Shown here: piece by piece, positions 8,132-16,238 of the stretch
How the letters are laid out: the number at the start of each line of letters is the position of its first letter
Numbering within the stretch: position 1 is the first letter of the stretch
From: Mycolicibacterium peregrinum
GTDB taxonomy: Bacteria > Actinomycetota > Actinomycetes > Mycobacteriales > Mycobacteriaceae
Length of the DNA: 64,000 bases
Assembly (NCBI RefSeq): GCF_001665785.1
Contig: NZ_LZSO01000015.1
Location: 1 to 64,000, forward strand
Direction: 5' to 3'
Program-made: the position numbers and the translations under genes
The notes under the pieces: model-generated
Databases searched by the model: none
What the model saw: only the letters and a program-made list of their open reading frames with translations
Told to the model about the DNA's origin: nothing

Positions 8132-9913
8132 CTAGGCTCCGCCGCCTGGGGCCTCCGCCGCCGCAGTGGTGGTAACCGGCGGCTGGGTGGTGGTCGGCGG
8201 CTTTGTCGTCGTCGGAGGCTGCGTGGTCGTCGTCGGCGGTTGTGTCGTGGTGGTTGTGGTCGGCGGCGTCGTGGTCGTTGTGGTGGTCGTCGTTGTCGTG
8301 GTGGTTGTGGTCGGACTGGTCGTCGTGGTGGTTTCCGGCGCGGATGTCGTCGTCTCCGGCGGGGGTGGTGGCGGGACGACCACGGTCGTGGTCTTGACTC
8401 CGTCGGGCCCCTCGGTCACGGTCGTGATCGGCTCGGGCGGCGGCCCTTCCGGGGACGGACCCATCGAGTAGGTGGTGCTGGTCTCGGTGAGCGGGGTGGA
8501 ATCCCCCTCGGAACTGGTCAGCGTCACAGCGAGGCCTCCTGCGGCCAGCAGCACGGCCGCAGCCGCGGCCCCGAACAGGATCCCCGGACGCTTGTACCAG
8601 GGCAGCGGCTCCGGTTCGGCGTCGAACATCTCCTCTTCATGGCTGAACTGAACGGGTGGTCGCGCCGCAGTCGTGCCCGGCGCGGTTTCGTACTCGCCGC
8701 CCGCATAGGGCACCGGTTCGTTTCCAGGTGCATCGTCCTGCGACCAGGCCAGGGCGCTTCCCGCATCCCCGTCGTCGGCCGACGGTTGCGCCATGGTCGC
8801 ACCCGCCGCCCACGCAGCCGGACCGAGGCTGGTGGGAGCCATGCCGGTGGGAGCATCGGCAGCCGCCACCTCGGGGGCCATGCCCGTCGGTGCAGCGGCG
8901 TCGATGACGCGCTCGGCGACGAGAGCGGCGCCGAGGGCCACATCGAGTTGCGGTCGCTGGGTTGTCACCACCGGGGCACGCAACCGCTCGGACAGTCGCT
9001 GGGTCACCAGGGGAATCGCCGCTCCGCCGCCGACGGTGGCGACCGCGGTCACACTCGACAGTGCAATGTTGTTGCGCTGCAGCGTGTCTTCAACGGCGTC
9101 CAACAGGCCGGCCAGTGGCGCGGACATGAGTTGCTCTAGTTCGGGGCGGGTCACCCGTACGTCGGAGTTGAACCCCGGCAGTTCGGTGGGGATCGCTGTC
9201 GCGGTGTCGGCAGACAACCGCTCCTTGGCCTGACGGCATTCGGACCGCAGCTTTGCCAGAGAACCGACCGCCGCGGTGCCCGCCGGGTCGGCATCGTTGG
9301 CGGTCGCGATCCCGCTGAGCACGTGGTTGAGCAGCGCCTGATCGACCTGATCGCCAGAGAAATCGGGGTAACGGAAAGTCGGTGCGATGGTGGCGAAGTT
9401 GGCGCCGGCGTCGGCCAGCGTCACGCTCGTCCCGCTGCCGCCGAAATCGCACAACACCACGACGCCGTCGGCGGGTAACCCCGGATCGGCCTGCAGCGCC
9501 GCCAGCGCGGTCAAAGAGTCGGGCACCAGCCCCGGCGGCACACCGGCCGGTGACAGCGCGGGCTTGTTGCGCAGCGCGCCACGCAAGGCGCCCACGGTGC
9601 TGGGACCCCAGTGCGCGGGTACCGCGATCACCACGGGAGCACCACCGCCGGCAGTGCGGGCCATGACGTCCAAGGCCTCGGCCAGTACCAGTTCACCGCG
9701 GTGCTGGGACCCGTCGGCAGCGACCAGCGGTACCGGGTCGCCGACGCGCTCCACGAAGCCGGCCAACGGCAACCCGCTGCCGGTGTACTCGCCGACGTCC
9801 GGCGCGCGGTCGTTGTGCAGCGTGAAAATCGATCGGCGGATCACCGGTTGGCGGCCTTCGCGGGCTGCCACCAGGTTGGTCATCCCGATCGACAACCCCA
9901 GTGAGTCGGTCAT
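8132..9913 (-). CDS. Membrane-anchored Hsp70-like ATPase with Thr-rich tail (A)
   Basis: A 593-residue protein with an actin/Hsp70-type N-terminal domain. Phosphate-1-like LGLSIGMTNL is at 5-14, phosphate-2-like CDFGGSGTSVTL near 153-164, and adenosine-motif-like [14 protein letters not shown] near 290. There is no recognisable Hsp70 substrate-binding domain. An acidic linker leads to PLPWYKRPG (about 433-441), one membrane helix (about 440-463) and about 130 residues of Thr/Pro-rich sequence, presumably outside the membrane. The ATPase would be cytosolic. It lies upstream of iniR in the same operon and has a paralogue at 16239-18095. AGGAG is eight bases before the ATG. Client and activity are unknown; DnaK itself is encoded separately in this window. 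Confidence 0.85.
   Translation of the reverse strand: MTDSLGLSIGMTNLVAAREGRQPVIRRSIFTLHNDRAPDVGEYTGSGLPLAGFVERVGDPVPLVAADGSQHRGELVLAEALDVMARTAGGGAPVVIAVPAHWGPSTVGALRGALRNKPALSPAGVPPGLVPDSLTALAALQADPGLPADGVVVLCDFGGSGTSVTLADAGANFATIAPTFRYPDFSGDQVDQALLNHVLSGIATANDADPAGTAAVGSLAKLRSECRQAKERLSADTATAIPTELPGFNSDVRVTRPELEQLMSAPLAGLLDAVEDTLQRNNIALSSVTAVATVGGGAAIPLVTQRLSERLRAPVVTTQRPQLDVALGAALVAERVIDAAAPTGMAPEVAAADAPTGMAPTSLGPAAWAAGATMAQPSADDGDAGSALAWSQDDAPGNEPVPYAGGEYETAPGTTAARPPVQFSHEEEMFDAEPEPLPWYKRPGILFGAAAAAVLLAAGGLAVTLTSSEGDSTPLTETSTTYSMGPSPEGPPPEPITTVTEGPDGVKTTTVVVPPPPPPETTTSAPETTTTTSPTTTTTTTTTTTTTTTPPTTTTTTQPPTTTTQPPTTTKPPTTTQPPVTTTAAAEAPGGGA
8150..8400 (-). repeat. Thr-codon microsatellite (ACC/ACG/ACA-rich tract)
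   Basis: The 3' part of Hsp70-like gene A is a triplet-rich tract coding for long runs of Thr broken by Pro pairs, including about fifteen consecutive Thr codons. Mixed Thr codons limit slippage, but length variation between strains is likely. The reverse strand gives a spurious Val-rich open frame. Confidence 0.8.
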
Positions 9914-9983
9914 CAGGCGTCACTCCTGTTGTCTCGGCCGACCCTCACCCTAACTGCTGAGGCATCGAGGGCCCGGCATTGTT

Positions 9984-10021
9984 CCCCTAGTGGCGTCAAT
10001 CCCCTAATGCCGCGCCCCCTA
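9984..10021. promoter_or_regulatory. Triple CCCCTA motif upstream of the IniB-like gene
   Basis: CCCCTA occurs at 9984, 10001 and 10016, in the space between the divergent Hsp70-like and IniB-like genes. The same hexamer occurs three times upstream of iniB (10759, 10770, 10778). The sharing suggests a common activator site, with IniR the obvious candidate; this is inference. Confidence 0.45.
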
Positions 10022-10110
10022 ACGGCGGGCGGGCAGGGGTGGGTTCGGCACCGATCCCAGCGTCCTCACAGCTGGCTAGCATTCGAAGCGAACTGTCGAG
10101 GAGGTGGAGC

Positions 10111-10659
10111 ATGGCGAACACATTGCTGGACTTTGTGATGTCGCTGGTACGCGACCCTGACGCTGCTGCCCACTATGCCGCCGATCCGGCGCAGGCCATC
10201 GCCGACGCGCATCTGACCGATGTGACCAGCGCGGACGTCAACAATCTGATTCCCGTCGTGTCGGAGTCGTTGTCGACATCCGGCGGTGGCGGCGCATTTG
10301 GTGACATGGGCGCCGCCGACCCGGGCGGCAACGTATGGGCCAGTGGCGCGGCCACGGCGGCGTTCGACGCCTTCGGTGATCACGTGCCGGTCGATGCCCC
10401 CAACCATGCCTGGGATACGACAGCGGGTCAGGTGATCGACCAGTCGGAGTCCCTGGGCCATCTGGTGTCCTCCGGGCCGGTCATCGACGACATAGGCGTC
10501 CTTCAACAGCCGCTCGACGACGTATCGCTGCAGCTGAACGAGCCGGTCATCGAGGATGTGCCCGTCGCCGAACCGGCATCGGATGCGGTGTGGGATCACC
10601 ACGTCGTCGACACCGAGCATCACACCGACGACCCGGGCGTATTCGACATCTTCGACTGA
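10111..10659 (+). CDS. IniB-like protein (Rv0340-type)
   Basis: A 182-residue protein whose first 50 residues form the IniB N-terminal domain (LLDFVMSLVRDPDAAAHYAA, then the DPAQAIADAHL and SADVNNLIPVV parts), closely related in pattern to IniB at 10945. The rest is acidic, rich in Asp, Val and His, and of low complexity, ending VFDIFD. Position matches Rv0340. No signal peptide or membrane helix is seen. A strong GAGGAGG ribosome site lies six bases before the ATG. A strong hairpin follows, so it is probably a single-gene transcript regulated in parallel with iniB. Function unknown. Confidence 0.85.
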   Translation: MANTLLDFVMSLVRDPDAAAHYAADPAQAIADAHLTDVTSADVNNLIPVVSESLSTSGGGGAFGDMGAADPGGNVWASGAATAAFDAFGDHVPVDAPNHAWDTTAGQVIDQSESLGHLVSSGPVIDDIGVLQQPLDDVSLQLNEPVIEDVPVAEPASDAVWDHHVVDTEHHTDDPGVFDIFD

Positions 10660-10674
10660 AGCCACCAGACCTTC

Positions 10675-10711
10675 CAATAAGCGCGCGACCCATGTGGTCG
10701 CGCGCTTATTG
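10675..10711 (+). terminator. Strong hairpin terminator after the IniB-like gene
   Basis: Perfect 16-bp arms 10675-10690 and 10696-10711 with a 5-base loop, followed by CGTTT, 15 bases past the stop codon. It separates the IniB-like gene from iniB. Confidence 0.88.
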
Positions 10712-10758
10712 CGTTTCACCTGCGGAAACGTCAATACATTTGGGGCTGCCGGTCCATG

Positions 10759-10814
10759 CCCCTACCGATCCCCTATACCCCTATTGGGGGAACCCCCTGC
10801 ACCCCGAGTGGGGG
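10759..10814. promoter_or_regulatory. iniB upstream operator cluster (CCCCTA x3, CCCC-N4-GGGG x2)
   Basis: Three CCCCTA hexamers (10759, 10770, 10778) run into two CCCC-N4-GGGG dyads, CCCCTATTGGGG (10778-10789) and CCCCGAGTGGGG (10802-10813), starting 24 bp apart. GGGGGAACCCCC (10786-10797) lies between them. The cluster is 130-185 bp upstream of the iniB start. Phasing close to two helical turns suggests a cooperative protein site. IniR is a candidate; no binding data are implied. Confidence 0.5.
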
Positions 10815-10863
10815 AGATGCGGGGAGGGGAATCGACCCCGTTTCCGGTGTCGCGGCGCGCCCA

Positions 10864-10869
10864 TAACGT
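10864..10869 (+). promoter_or_regulatory. Possible iniB -10 element
   Basis: TAACGT fits the mycobacterial TANNNT -10 pattern and would give a 5' leader of about 70 bases. No clear -35 hexamer is seen, as expected for an activator-dependent promoter. Confidence 0.35.
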
Positions 10870-10944
10870 TGTCTCCAGATCGCCGGAGAGCCCGGCACGG
10901 GGAGTCACCAGACACTCCACAGAAACATCCGAAAGGTTGGAGCA

Positions 10945-12054
10945 ATGACCACTCTGATCGACTTCATCCTCGAGCTCTTCCGCAGCCCGGCCGCCGCGGC
11001 GTCCTACGTCGCCAACCCCGAGGGCGCACTGCGGGACGCGGGGCTGCCCAACGTGTCGGCCGCCCAGCTCGCCTCCGTGGCGGCATCGGCCGCTCCGGCC
11101 GGCATCGCGCTGGGCAACGGCGACCCGGTCTACGGGCTGCAGCGGGCCGTGGCCGACTACCACAGCATCGCCTCCCCGTTCTCCCCGCAGACGGCGTTCA
11201 CCTCGCAGCCGACGTTCGCACCGGAGACCAACACCGATTTCATGAGCGGTAACTCCACCGATCTGGCCAGCCACAACAACGTCCCGATCATGAGCCCCAA
11301 CCAGGACGCGGGCGCCAACGCTCAGCAGGGTGCGTTCAACCTGGGCTTCGGTGACATCACGCTGGGGGACAAGACCTCCAACACCGCCACCAACGGTGCG
11401 GTCGTGAACACCGGCCACGCCGACGGACCCATCGTCACCGGTGACGGTGCGGTGCTCGGCCACGGCAACACCGTCAACAACGGCGATGTCTGGGCCGGCT
11501 CGGGATCCCACGTCAACGTGGGTGAGGGCAACGCGATCCAGGACAGCTCGCAGCACGCAGGCGGCAACGTCATCTCCGGCAACGACGGCCCGGTGATCAG
11601 CGATGTCGACATGAGCGGTGGGCACGGCGGTGGCGCCAGCGCCAGCGGTGGTGGCGGCCTGCTCGGCATCGGTGGCGGACATGCCAGCGGTGGTGACGGC
11701 GGCAACGCCGGCAGCATCGTGATCAGCGACAGCTCCAACCACGCGGTCGGTGGCAACCAGACCACCGCCGGTCATGACGTGGGCAGCGGCAACAGCAGTG
11801 TGATCGACTCGTCGGTGCACAGCTCGACCTCGACCACCAGCTCGGCCAACACCTCGTTGTCCGACCACTCGGTCACCGACAACTCGATCCACGAGGACAG
11901 CTCGGTGCACAGCTCCAGCTCCGTGCACAGCTCGGTGACCGACGACTCCGTGCACCAGGTGGGCGGGCTCAACAGCAACTTCGCGCCTGAGACCCACACC
12001 AACACCCACCTGGACACCTCGTCGCACAACGACGTCGGTTTCCACGGGTTCTGA
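10945..12054 (+). CDS. iniB: IniB: isoniazid-inducible Gly/Ser-rich protein
   Basis: A 369-residue orthologue of Rv0341, first gene of the isoniazid- and ethambutol-inducible iniBAC group. Residues 1-50 form the IniB domain (TTLIDFILELFRSPAAAASY, then NPEGALRDAGL). The remainder is low complexity. The middle is Gly/Asn-rich with beta-helix-like short repeats (GDGAVLGHGNTV, GEGNAIQDSS and similar), and the C-terminal third is Ser/Thr/His-rich with repeated SSVHSS units. No Sec signal or membrane helix is seen, although Gly-rich composition suggests a structural or surface role. A GGTTGGAG ribosome site precedes the ATG. It is followed by a strong hairpin before iniA. Confidence 0.93.
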   Translation: MTTLIDFILELFRSPAAAASYVANPEGALRDAGLPNVSAAQLASVAASAAPAGIALGNGDPVYGLQRAVADYHSIASPFSPQTAFTSQPTFAPETNTDFMSGNSTDLASHNNVPIMSPNQDAGANAQQGAFNLGFGDITLGDKTSNTATNGAVVNTGHADGPIVTGDGAVLGHGNTVNNGDVWAGSGSHVNVGEGNAIQDSSQHAGGNVISGNDGPVISDVDMSGGHGGGASASGGGGLLGIGGGHASGGDGGNAGSIVISDSSNHAVGGNQTTAGHDVGSGNSSVIDSSVHSSTSTTSSANTSLSDHSVTDNSIHEDSSVHSSSSVHSSVTDDSVHQVGGLNSNFAPETHTNTHLDTSSHNDVGFHGF

Positions 12055-12069
12055 TCCGCACTGCATCGC

Positions 12070-12105
12070 AACGGGCGGAGACCCCATCAGGGGTCTCCGC
12101 CCGTT
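12070..12105 (+). terminator. Hairpin between iniB and iniA
   Basis: Perfect 16-bp arms (12070-12085 and 12090-12105) with a tetraloop ATCA, 15 bases after the iniB stop and 39 bases before iniA. It could end most transcripts after iniB, making iniA expression partial, or act as a processing or stabilising stem. Confidence 0.85.
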
Positions 12106-12143
12106 CGTGCGCCTACGGTGGACTCCGCAGGAGGGAACGTTCA

Positions 12144-14009
12144 ATGACCCAACCGACAACTCAGCCGACGCAACCCGCTGACCCGCGCAAGGTCAAGGTG
12201 ATCGTCGAGCTCATCGACCACACCACCAAGATCGCCGCCGCGCGCGACCGCGGTGACCTGGTGGAACGGCTGAAGGTGGCCAACCTACGGATCAACGATC
12301 CGCAGATCCGCGTGGTCATCGCCGGTCAACTCAAACAGGGAAAGAGCCAGCTGCTCAACTCACTGCTCAACGTCCCGGTGGCGCGCGTCGGTGACGACGA
12401 GAGCACCGTGCTGGCCACCGTGGTCTCCTACGGGGACCAGCCGACCGCGCACCTGGTGGTGGCCCGGCCCGATGGCGCCGAACCCGAGCGGATCGCGATA
12501 CCGCCCTCGGACCTGACCAAGGATCTGCGCCGGGCGCCCGAAGCTGGTGGACGCGAGGTGCTGCGCGTCGAGGTGACCGCGCCCAGCCCGCTGCTCAAAG
12601 GCGGGCTGGCCTTCATCGACACCCCCGGGGTGGGTGGGCATGGGCAGCCGCACCTGTCGTCCACACTCGGTCTGCTGCCCGATGCAGATGCCCTGCTGAT
12701 GGTCAGCGACACCAGCCAGGAATTCACCGAGCCGGAGATGATCTTCATCCGGCAAGCCATCGAAATCTGCCCGGTGGCAACGATTGTCGCGACCAAGACC
12801 GATCTGTATCCGCATTGGCGGGAAATCGTCGGCGCCAACGTCGGCCACCTGCAGCGGGCCGGCGTGAACACCCCGATCACCCCGGTTTCTTCCGTGCTGC
12901 GCAGCCACGCGATCCAGCTCAACGACAAGGAACTCAACGAGGAGTCGAACTTCCCGGCGATCGTGAAGTTCCTGTCCGACCGTGTGCTCTCGCGCGAGAA
13001 CGACCGGATCCGCGATCAGGTGGTGGCCGAAGTCCATTCGGCCGCAGAGCATCTGTTACTCGCCGTCGATTCCGAGCTGTCGGCCTTCAACGATCCCGGT
13101 GAACGTGAACGGCTGACCGCCGACCTGGAACGGCGCAAGGAGGAAGCGCAGGAAGCGCTGCAGCAGACCGCCCTGTGGCAGCAGGTGCTCAACGACGGTA
13201 TCGCCGACCTGACCGCCGATGTCGATCACGATCTGCGCCACCGATTCCGCAACATCACCGCGCACACCGAGAAGGTCATCGACTCCGGCGATCCCACCCT
13301 GCACTGGGCCGAGATCGGCGCCGAACTGGAAGAAGCGGTGGCCACGGCGGTCGGCGACAACTTCGTGTGGGCCTATCAGCGGGCCGAGGCGCTCGCGGCC
13401 GAGGTTGCCCGTACCTTCACCGAAGCCGGACTGGAGGCGGTGCAGCTGCCGCAGATCGACGCCCGCGACATGGGCGCGGGATTCGGCGAGATGAAATCAC
13501 TGGCCCGCCTGGAGGCCAAGCCGATCAAGGCTGGGCACAAGGTCATCACCGGCATGCGTGGCTCCTACGGCGGTGTACTGATGTTCGGCATGCTCACCTC
13601 GTTCGCCGGGTTGGGCATGTTCAACCCGCTGTCGCTGGGCGCCGGCCTGGTTCTGGGCCGCAAGGCCTACAAGGAGGACATGGAGAACCGGATGCTGCGC
13701 GTCCGGGGCGAGGCCAAGACCAACACCCGCAAATTCGTCGACGACGTTGCGTTCGTCGTCGGCAAGGAATCCCGGGACCGGCTCAAAGGCATCCAACGTC
13801 AACTGCGCGACCACTACCGGGGGATCGCCAACCAGACGACACGCTCGCTCAACGAATCGCTGCAGGCCACCCTGATGGCGGCGAAGATCGAGGAGAACGA
13901 GCGCAATACCCGGGTCGCGGAACTGGAACGGCAGCAGAACATCCTCAAACAGGTTGTCCACCACGCCACGAATCTCGCAGGGGAGGGCAACCAGGCTCCG
14001 GCTAGGTGA
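12144..14009 (+). CDS. iniA: IniA: dynamin-like GTPase
   Basis: A 621-residue bacterial dynamin-like protein, orthologue of Rv0342. Mycobacterial IniA is known structurally as a dynamin-like protein that remodels membranes, with a role proposed in membrane maintenance under cell-wall drugs. GTPase motifs are clear: G1 GQLKQGKS at 61-68, G3 DTPGVGG near 161-167 and G4 TKTD near 217. A helical stalk follows. A hydrophobic Gly-rich paddle near 470-510 (VLMFGMLTSFAGLGMFNPLS) is the probable membrane-interaction tip, and a coiled coil ends the protein. AGGAGGG lies upstream of the ATG. The stop overlaps the stop of the convergent small membrane gene by 8 bases. Confidence 0.95.
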   Translation: MTQPTTQPTQPADPRKVKVIVELIDHTTKIAAARDRGDLVERLKVANLRINDPQIRVVIAGQLKQGKSQLLNSLLNVPVARVGDDESTVLATVVSYGDQPTAHLVVARPDGAEPERIAIPPSDLTKDLRRAPEAGGREVLRVEVTAPSPLLKGGLAFIDTPGVGGHGQPHLSSTLGLLPDADALLMVSDTSQEFTEPEMIFIRQAIEICPVATIVATKTDLYPHWREIVGANVGHLQRAGVNTPITPVSSVLRSHAIQLNDKELNEESNFPAIVKFLSDRVLSRENDRIRDQVVAEVHSAAEHLLLAVDSELSAFNDPGERERLTADLERRKEEAQEALQQTALWQQVLNDGIADLTADVDHDLRHRFRNITAHTEKVIDSGDPTLHWAEIGAELEEAVATAVGDNFVWAYQRAEALAAEVARTFTEAGLEAVQLPQIDARDMGAGFGEMKSLARLEAKPIKAGHKVITGMRGSYGGVLMFGMLTSFAGLGMFNPLSLGAGLVLGRKAYKEDMENRMLRVRGEAKTNTRKFVDDVAFVVGKESRDRLKGIQRQLRDHYRGIANQTTRSLNESLQATLMAAKIEENERNTRVAELERQQNILKQVVHHATNLAGEGNQAPAR

Positions 14010-14280
14010 CAACCAGGACGATGATCGCAATCGCCGCGGTCAACGGGGCCGCCAGACAGCCGATCAGCACTCCGAGACCGACCTGCGTTGCCTTGCCGCC
14101 CGAGAAGTAGAGCAGGCCTCCGATGGAGGCCGCGACCAGGAGCGCGGGCAACACGAAGTAGAGCAGGAAGATCACGAAGTATCCCATTGTCACCGCGGCG
14201 AATTCGAATATGAGACTGGTGACCAGAGCCGCCACGAAGCTAAGAGGACCGAACTTGGTCGGCGCGGAGTTGTCCGTCAT
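14002..14280 (-). CDS. Small membrane protein B (92 aa)
   Basis: Not recognised. It is 92 residues, almost entirely hydrophobic, with about three membrane helices (roughly 13-32, 34-57, 66-91) and a short polar N-terminus MTDNSAPTKFG. Its start overlaps the stop of the preceding small membrane gene by ATGA, indicating translational coupling. Its stop overlaps the end of iniA by 8 bases on the opposite strand. Together the pair sits inverted between iniA and iniC, which are adjacent in M. tuberculosis. Role unknown; a bicistronic membrane pair beside dynamin-like GTPases hints at an envelope function, by position only. Confidence 0.75.
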   Translation of the reverse strand: MTDNSAPTKFGPLSFVAALVTSLIFEFAAVTMGYFVIFLLYFVLPALLVAASIGGLLYFSGGKATQVGLGVLIGCLAAPLTAAIAIIVLVVT

Positions 14281-14591
14281 TCGTAGATCCAGAATGCAGC
14301 GAGCATCCAACCGATCAATACGGCTGCAGCCGAGCCGGCGACAGCCAGACCGACGCCGCGCCGGCGGGATGCCCCGGCTTTCAGGAGCGAAATGCTGATC
14401 ACGAGGGCGATCACAGTTGACGTCGCGGCCCCGGTCGTCATCGTTGTCCGGAACGTGTCGCCGACCAACACCCATTTTCTTGTTGCCCAGGTGGTCAACA
14501 GGAAGAGCGTCAGCACCACCTGGAAAACCACCGGTACCGACAAGGTGGCGGTCCGCCAGGTGTCGGAGCTGATTCTGCTCGCAGATTCCAT
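14277..14591 (-). CDS. Small membrane protein A (104 aa)
   Basis: Not recognised. It is 104 residues with three predicted helices (about 18-35, 53-70, 79-101) separated by basic loops (RKW, KAGASRRRG). The ATG at 14591 was chosen because GGAGG lies eight bases upstream; the frame is open to 14651, but the added residues are polar and lack a ribosome site. It is the first gene of a two-gene unit divergent from iniC, with about 126 bases between the two starts. Confidence 0.72.
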   Translation of the reverse strand: MESASRISSDTWRTATLSVPVVFQVVLTLFLLTTWATRKWVLVGDTFRTTMTTGAATSTVIALVISISLLKAGASRRRGVGLAVAGSAAAVLIGWMLAAFWIYE

Positions 14592-14717
14592 GTGCTGCAC
14601 CTCCGTGCCGGCGGATCGAGAGGCTGACCACGCGATCGCCCCGGTGAACATTCAAGCGTGTTCGGCACGTTTTAAGCTCGAAGGGTTAGCCAGCGTCGAA
14701 AGGTTGGACCCCGCAGC

Positions 14718-16208
14718 GTGAGCACGGCCGATCAGGTGCGCTCGATTCTGGGCGGCACCATCAAGGCGTACCGGGGTGACCCGGCCTACCGCAATCGGCC
14801 CGACGTCCACAACGAGCTCGACCGCATCGGACGCCGGCTCAACCAGCCGATCCGTATCGCGCTGGCCGGCACGCTCAAGGCGGGCAAGTCGACCCTCGTC
14901 AACGCGCTGGTCGGGGAGGATATCGCGCCCACCGACGCCACCGAGGCGACCCGCATCGTCACCTGGTTCCGGCACGGACCCACGCCCAAGGTGACCGCCA
15001 ACCACCGTGGCGGGCGGCGTGCCAATGTGCCGATCGCTCGGGACCCGCACGATCGCGGTCTCACCTTCAGCTTCGCCGGGCTGAACCCCGAGGACGTAGT
15101 CGATCTCGACGTCGAGTGGCCGGCCGCCGAGCTCATCGACACCACGATCATCGACACCCCGGGGACTTCGTCGCTGTCGCGAGACGTGTCGATGCGGACC
15201 CACCGGCTGCTGGTGCCCGAGGACGGCGTGCCCCGCGTCGACGCCGTGGTGTTCCTGCTGCGCACCCTCAACGCCGCCGACATCGCCCTCCTCAAACAGA
15301 TCGGCGAACTCGTCGGCGGGTCGTCCGGTGCGCTCGGCGTGATCGGGGTGGCGTCGCGCGCCGACGAGATCGGTGCCGGCCGCATCGACGCGATGATGTC
15401 GGCCAAGGACGTCGCCAAGCGGTTCACCGAGGAGATGGACAAGACCGGGATCTGCCAGGCAGTCGTCCCGGTGTCCGGTCTGCTCGCCCTGACCGCCCGA
15501 ACCCTGCGGCAGAGCGAGTTCGTCGCGCTGCAGAAGCTCGCCGGCATCGAACCTGCCCAGCTCACGAAGGCCATGCTCTCGGTGGACCGGTTCGTGCGCG
15601 AGGACAGCTCGCTGCCGGTCGACGCGGCCACCCGCGTGGCACTGCTGGACCGGTTCGGCATGTTCGGCATCCGGATCTCGATCGCGGTGATGCATGCCGG
15701 GGTGTCCGATTCCGTGGCCCTGGCCAACGAACTGCTGGAACGCAGTGGCCTGATCGCCCTGCGCGACGTCATCGACCAGCAGTTCGCGCAGCGTTCGGAG
15801 CTGCTCAAGGCGCACACGGCGCTGCTGTCGTTGCGGCAGTTCGTGCAGCGCAACCCGATCTACGCGACGCCCTACATCCTCGCCGACATCGACCCGCTGC
15901 TCGCCGACACCCATGCCTTCGAGGAGCTGCGGTTGCTCAGCCTGTTGCGCTCGCGCCCCACGACGCTGAACGAGGACGAGATGGCCTCACTGCGCCGCAT
16001 CATCGGTGGCTCGGGCACCGATGCGGCCAGCCGGCTCGGGCTGCAGCCCGATGCGCCGTTCGACGGTCCCCGTGCGGCTTTCGCGGCAGCCCAGCGCTGG
16101 CGGCGGCGTGCCGAGCATCCCCTCAACGACCCCTTCACCACGCGGGCCTGTCGGGCCGCGGTCCGCAGCGCCGAGGCGCTGGTGGCCGAGTACTCGGCGC
16201 GGCACTAA
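14718..16208 (+). CDS. iniC: IniC: dynamin-like GTPase
   Basis: A 496-residue orthologue of Rv0343, the second dynamin-like GTPase of the iniBAC group. G1 is GTLKAGKST at 51-59 and G3 is IIDTPGTSS near 143-151. A helical region without an obvious long hydrophobic paddle follows, so it may act with IniA. GTG start, with GGTTGGA upstream in a context (CGAAAGGTTGGA) that also precedes iniB. Unlike M. tuberculosis, iniC is not directly behind iniA: two opposite-strand genes intervene, so it probably has its own promoter in 14592-14717. Confidence 0.92.
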   Translation: MSTADQVRSILGGTIKAYRGDPAYRNRPDVHNELDRIGRRLNQPIRIALAGTLKAGKSTLVNALVGEDIAPTDATEATRIVTWFRHGPTPKVTANHRGGRRANVPIARDPHDRGLTFSFAGLNPEDVVDLDVEWPAAELIDTTIIDTPGTSSLSRDVSMRTHRLLVPEDGVPRVDAVVFLLRTLNAADIALLKQIGELVGGSSGALGVIGVASRADEIGAGRIDAMMSAKDVAKRFTEEMDKTGICQAVVPVSGLLALTARTLRQSEFVALQKLAGIEPAQLTKAMLSVDRFVREDSSLPVDAATRVALLDRFGMFGIRISIAVMHAGVSDSVALANELLERSGLIALRDVIDQQFAQRSELLKAHTALLSLRQFVQRNPIYATPYILADIDPLLADTHAFEELRLLSLLRSRPTTLNEDEMASLRRIIGGSGTDAASRLGLQPDAPFDGPRAAFAAAQRWRRRAEHPLNDPFTTRACRAAVRSAEALVAEYSARH

Positions 16209-16238
16209 CGAATCGGGCGCCACCGCCGACATACAGGT

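Noticed and set aside
8166..8471. Val/Gly-rich + strand frame of 101 codons
   Set aside because: Reverse complement of the Thr-rich microsatellite of Hsp70-like gene A.
7295..9139. 614-codon + strand frame spanning iniR and Hsp70-like gene A
   Set aside because: Spans two real opposite-strand genes; Arg/Ser/Gly-rich, no domain.
10762..12159. 465-codon minus-strand frame across iniB
   Set aside because: Shadow caused by the Gly/Ser-rich iniB repeats; no start context.
14002..14655. A single 217-residue membrane gene in the frame of small membrane protein B
   Set aside because: Its N-terminal half is Arg/His-rich and overlaps another frame encoding a three-helix protein with a good ribosome site; two ATGA-coupled genes fit better.
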